19,444 nucleotides of DNA from Terana coerulea. Lineage: Eukaryota; Basidiomycota; Agaricomycetes; Polyporales; Phanerochaetaceae. Shown in pieces: positions 16,277-19,444 of this stretch (its first letter is position 1; each line of letters begins with the position of its first letter). The notes under the pieces are model-generated. The model had not been told where the DNA came from and made no database searches. It saw only the letters and a program-made list of their open reading frames with translations. The translations under genes were made by a program, and so were the position numbers. The DNA lies in contig JAKOGH010000177.1 of the NCBI GenBank assembly GCA_024811115.1, forward strand, positions 1 to 19,444, given 5' to 3'.

Positions 16277-16545
16277 TATATACCCACTCTCTCCGTTCGA
16301 GCACTCTCAGAGACTTTCCCATACTCTGAGCGTGCGTAGCCCTTCGTTCTCACGGACACGTCATGTACTCACATACTGCTGTAGTTCGGACTGACCGTCC
16401 GTTTGTTAGGTGAATACATATACTAGAGACTTTCCCATACTCTGAGCTTCGGACTGACCGTCCGTTTGTTAGCTTCACGCGCGTCCGCCTTGCGAGCCGG
16501 ACCCTTGCGAACTCAGATATCAGCGCATATCTTTGTTAGGTTATG
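16277..16545 (+). promoter_or_regulatory. LTR-like promoter, tandem duplication and primer-site-like end
   Basis: TATATA at 16277-16282 is followed by a duplicated block. AGAGACTTTCCCATACTCTG starts at 16309 and again at 16425. TTCGGACTGACCGTCCG with TTTGTTAG occurs at 16385 and 16448, the second copy without the 50-bp spacer. TTTGTTAG occurs a third time just before GGTTATGAGC (about 16539), which resembles the GGTTATCAGAGC-type primer site of copia elements. LTR limits are not proven. Confidence 0.45.
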
Positions 16546-16949
16546 AGCCCCGAGAGGTTTTGACATCGACGTCTACTCTCGCTCACCTGGTGGTCTCTCA
16601 CACACTCCTTTCGTTCCCACCCCTCCGGCGTATGTCCAGTCGCCGCACCGGCTTGCAGCATCCCTGTGACAACGCCTCGCACGTCTTCGACAAGACCGAC
16701 GTCACCGATCGTTGTACGATCCAGACCCCGAACTCGACGTTCATTGGATCGCCTGCCCGGAGCAACCTTGCCCCAACCGCGAAAACCGTCCTCTCGGTGC
16801 CTGTGACGAACCCTGGGCCGCTCCCATCGCTCCAGAACAGGTCCACCGGATCGCACGGCAACGCGCTTCTCTTCCGAGTCCTACGCCGTCCTCATCCTCT
16901 CAATCGAACCCAGCCCCTGTCCCACGCGCTCACGCCCACTTCCGTCGAC

Positions 16950-17903
16950 ATGCCGAGCGCTGCCGACACCATCCAGAAGGCGTTCTCGTCCGTCCCTTCG
17001 CTGAAGGCGGACGGAACGAATTATCGGACGTGGATCCAGCGGGTCAACTTCGCTGCGCTTGGCTCAGCGTCAAGACTCTGCTGACCGATGCCGTCGTCCC
17101 TGCGGACAAGGAGGCTGAGGGAATGCGTTGCTGGCGGCACTCGTCAGCAAGCTCCCTGATTCGATTTTCATGAACATCGCATCCACGGTGAAGGTTCCGA
17201 AGGACGTCATCTCAGCGATGAAGGTCCGCTTTGGGCAGTCCACCGCCACTTCTGAGGCGAACGCCCAGAAGCGCTTGTTTTCGCTGACCTGCGAAAGCGA
17301 CAAGAAGATGCAGAGCACCTCGATCGCCTCGTTCAGCTGAAGGAGGAGATCGCGAGGCCGGCATCACTCTCGAGGATAGGACCTTCCGGACGCTCTCATC
17401 TCGTCCGTCCCCACATCCTTCAAACATATCGTCACCGCCTATGAAGCCGCCATCACCATCTACAACTCCCAGAACCCTATCACCCCTCGCACCGTCCTTT
17501 CCACAGAGCTCATGCCGCTGTTGCGTGCTGAAGCTCAGTCTCGCTTCGACTGTCGCTCGCTCAAGCTCTAAGCCGAAGGACGAAGCCTCTATCGCGGTGG
17601 ATTCCCGATGGAAGGCCAAGGGCAAGGGCAAGGGTCAGCGGGGAGGGAAGTCGAATGGCGGAGGGAGGTGCAGAAATCGTCGTCGTCATCTGACGACAAC
17701 GTTACTTGCTTCAAGTGCTCTGGGAAGGGCACCCGGGCTAATGTATGCCCGTCGAAGAAGAAGTACTCGGAGAGTGCGCATTCTGCGCAAGGGAACTCTT
17801 CGACGTCGTCTGGGACGACACCTGCTGCGAAGTCTTCGCCAGCAGCCTCTGCGAAGATAGCCGAAGTCTACGACGAGGGCTGGGCCACCCGCCGACGAGT
17901 CTG
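16950..17903 (+). pseudogene. gag: copia gag with degenerate zinc knuckle
   Basis: Gag is the capsid/nucleocapsid protein that packages the element RNA. From ATG 16950 (MPSAADTIQKAF) the conserved start PSLKADGTNYRTWIQRV is in one frame. The following parts are in shifted frames: SVKTLLTDAV near 17070, then LVSKLPDSIFMNIAST ... AQKRLFSLTCESDKK (17135-17310), LDRLVQLKEEIA near 17325, and a YEAAITIYNSQNP segment near 17440. A basic Gly-rich linker leads to the nucleocapsid knuckle CFKCSGKGTRANVC at 17707-17748. Here the expected His of CCHC is Thr. The frame changes at roughly 17055, 17125, 17315 and later are all compatible with single-base indels. Confidence 0.8.
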
Positions 17904-17931
17904 ATGACGGCTTGCCTCGACGTACGACACG

Positions 17932-19200
17932 GTGGTCGAAATCTACGACTCCGGTGCTACGAATCATATGTCCCCCTTCCGGCATATGCTGTCGAATTTT
18001 CGCGAAATTCCCGAAGCGCTCTGTCGCGCGCTGCAGGCAAGACGTCTTTCTCTGCCTGTGGTCTAGGCGACATGAAGATCGTAGCTCCGAAGGGCGATGC
18101 CTTCGTTGAGATCCTTCTCAAGGGACGTACTGTACGCCCCGACATGTCCGCCACCCTCGTCTCCTTGGTCGTTTCGACGATGCCGGTCTCATCATGCGTG
18201 GTGACGGCCACTGTCAAGTCACTCGACGTTCCGGTGCGGTGATCTGTTCGATCCCGAAGGTCCGAGGCCTCTACCGCGTCTACCACGATGAGGCAAACTC
18301 TGCAGCCGTCTTGCCGCAGGTTTCGCTTATGGAGCTGCACCGGGCTGTTCGGGCACGCCTCTTTCACATATTTGCGAAAGATGATCAAGGCAGGCTCCTT
18401 TCGCGGGCATCGAGGTCGATTCCGAGCAGCAGCTTGAAGGGAGTGTACTGTCTGCATGCGTGCTAAGGCAGTGCGCAAGCCCGTCGCTCACATCGGTCCT
18501 CTCGCGCTGCGAGAACTTTGGCGACCGCATCCACATGGACGTCTGAGGGTCCTGCCCCTGTTCAGACGACTAGCCACTGCCGGTACTGCTTCACCATGCT
18601 CGATGACGCCACGCTCTGGCTCGAGCAGCCTTACTTTCAAGGATGAAGCCTTGGCAATGCGTCGGCTACGAGGCCGTCTTTGCGCAGCATGGCGTGAAGA
18701 TCAAGGCTGTCCAGTCGGACCGCGGTGGCGAGTTGGGACCGACTTCCTCGACCATCTCACGCGTCAGGGTACAGTCCAGCGGCTTACGGTGCACGACACG
18801 CCTCAGCACAATGGCTCCGCCGAGCGAACTCACGGTACGATCCTGAACATTGTCCGCGCCCTCCTCATCTCGTCGGGCTTGCCTCGCACACTCTGGGGCG
18901 AGGCTATGCAGCATGCCGTCTGGCTTTTCAATCGTACTCCCATTCTGGGATCGATTTCGCTACGCCCTTCGAGTGCCGGCCGGGAAGAAGCCCGATCTGT
19001 CCGAGCACTTTGGGTCAATCTGCTTCGTCAAGCTCAAGGACGCGACAAGGGATGCGCGTGCAGTCGAGTGCCGTTGGCTTGGCTTCGATTCGACGTCAGA
19101 ATGGCTATCGCGTCTACTGGCCGTCTCAGCGCCAAGATCTCAGTCGAGCGCGATGTCACCTTCTCGTCTCCAGGGGTTCCACTCCTTGAGGGGAGGATTA
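17932..19200 (+). pseudogene. pol: copia protease and integrase
   Basis: The aspartic protease has YDSGATNHMS at 17944-17973 (active site DSGA), then GLGDMKIVAPKGDA near 18063. The pre-integrase finger has LMELHRAV (18328-18351) and ECTVC (18439-18453). The integrase core has HMDV with the first Asp at 18538-18540, followed by TGA (18544) where Trp is usual. The second Asp is in QSDRGGE (18718-18720) and the Glu in HNGSAERTHG (18822-18824). Then come LPRTLWGEAM and VWLFNRTP. The C-terminal part is split over frames: KPDLSEHFGS near 18990, VECRWLGFDS near 19065 and ISVERDVTFSSPG near 19140. All catalytic residues are present, but at least five frame changes and the stop break the polyprotein. 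Confidence 0.85.
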
Positions 19201-19444
19201 CAGTCTTGAACGTCCCGGACGATGCACGCGAGCCAACATTTCAGTCAAGGAGCAGAACTCTGATAACGATGACACTCCTCGGCCTTCAAATCCTGACCCT
19301 TCCACCCTTCGCCGCTCGGCGAAATTCACCTCTGCAGGGTGGTACAGCGATCTCTGGCGATGAAGTCAACGAGGATGTTCACGTCCCTGGAGGCGAACCT
19401 TGAAGCAGCTCACTGAGAGATGCTAGGTCTCGATCCCCGAACAC

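Larger units (their letters stand above)
16260..19444 (+). mobile_element. Ty1/copia LTR retrotransposon, 5' half, decayed
   Basis: The order leader, gag, zinc knuckle, protease, pre-integrase zinc finger and integrase is the copia order; in gypsy elements the integrase follows reverse transcriptase. The window ends shortly after the integrase C-terminal region, so reverse transcriptase, RNase H and the 3' LTR are outside or lost. Many single-base frame changes, a stop in the integrase and a lost zinc-knuckle His make it non-functional as read. Confidence 0.9.

Overview
The window looks like accessory DNA from a filamentous basidiomycete, probably an Agaricomycete. The grounds are many 45-65-nt introns with CTRAY-like branch points, a BTB/POZ protein of the type expanded in these fungi, and a decayed Ty1/copia retrotransposon. 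Almost everything coding-like is broken, so most gene calls are pseudogenes or gene-like repeats and exon limits are inferred by eye.

The main discovery is a multicopy repeat family. Five copies are called A (about 685-1904, +), B (5325-3985, -), C (7990-7150, -), D (10169-10760, +) and E (13320-14035, +). A sixth, C-like copy without the middle lies at about 12660-13210 (-). Each of the five has a TATA box, a variable leader exon, and a 164-171-nt intron-like segment. In each, that segment begins with a 107-119-nt RNA that folds as an HDV-like self-cleaving ribozyme: P1, J1/2 hairpin, P2, P3 with a UCUUCGC-type loop, P1', AAGUA, P4, C-GAAAC, P2'. Several helices covary among copies. The predicted cleavage point lies about 4 nt inside the intron and overlaps the 5' splice consensus in C, D and E. 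In D the predicted catalytic C is G.

The copies sit around a palindromic promoter module (GTTTATTC-N-GAATAAAC) about 40 nt from one TATA box and about 75-95 nt from the other side. The partners are: C with D, E with the degraded sixth copy, B with the BTB gene, and A possibly with a gene leaving the left edge. In A and B the leader exon is a minisatellite (about 67-bp x 10; about 97-bp x 5). The C/D promoter is split by a 2,032-bp DNA transposon (8129-10160) with terminal inverted repeats starting CACTGCGGG, a TCCG target duplication and subterminal palindrome arrays at both ends.

Layout: 1-525 possible minus-strand gene edge; 525-1904 copy A; 1905-3984 nothing recognised; 3985-5325 copy B; 5319-5467 shared promoter; 5498-6705 BTB pseudogene; 6706-7150 unassigned; 7150-7990 copy C; 8129-10160 DNA transposon; 10169-10760 copy D; 10760-12660 fragments; 12660-13210 degraded copy; 13320-14035 copy E; 14036-16260 fragments and short repeats; 16260-19444 copia 5' half (leader, gag, protease, integrase), which runs off the right edge.
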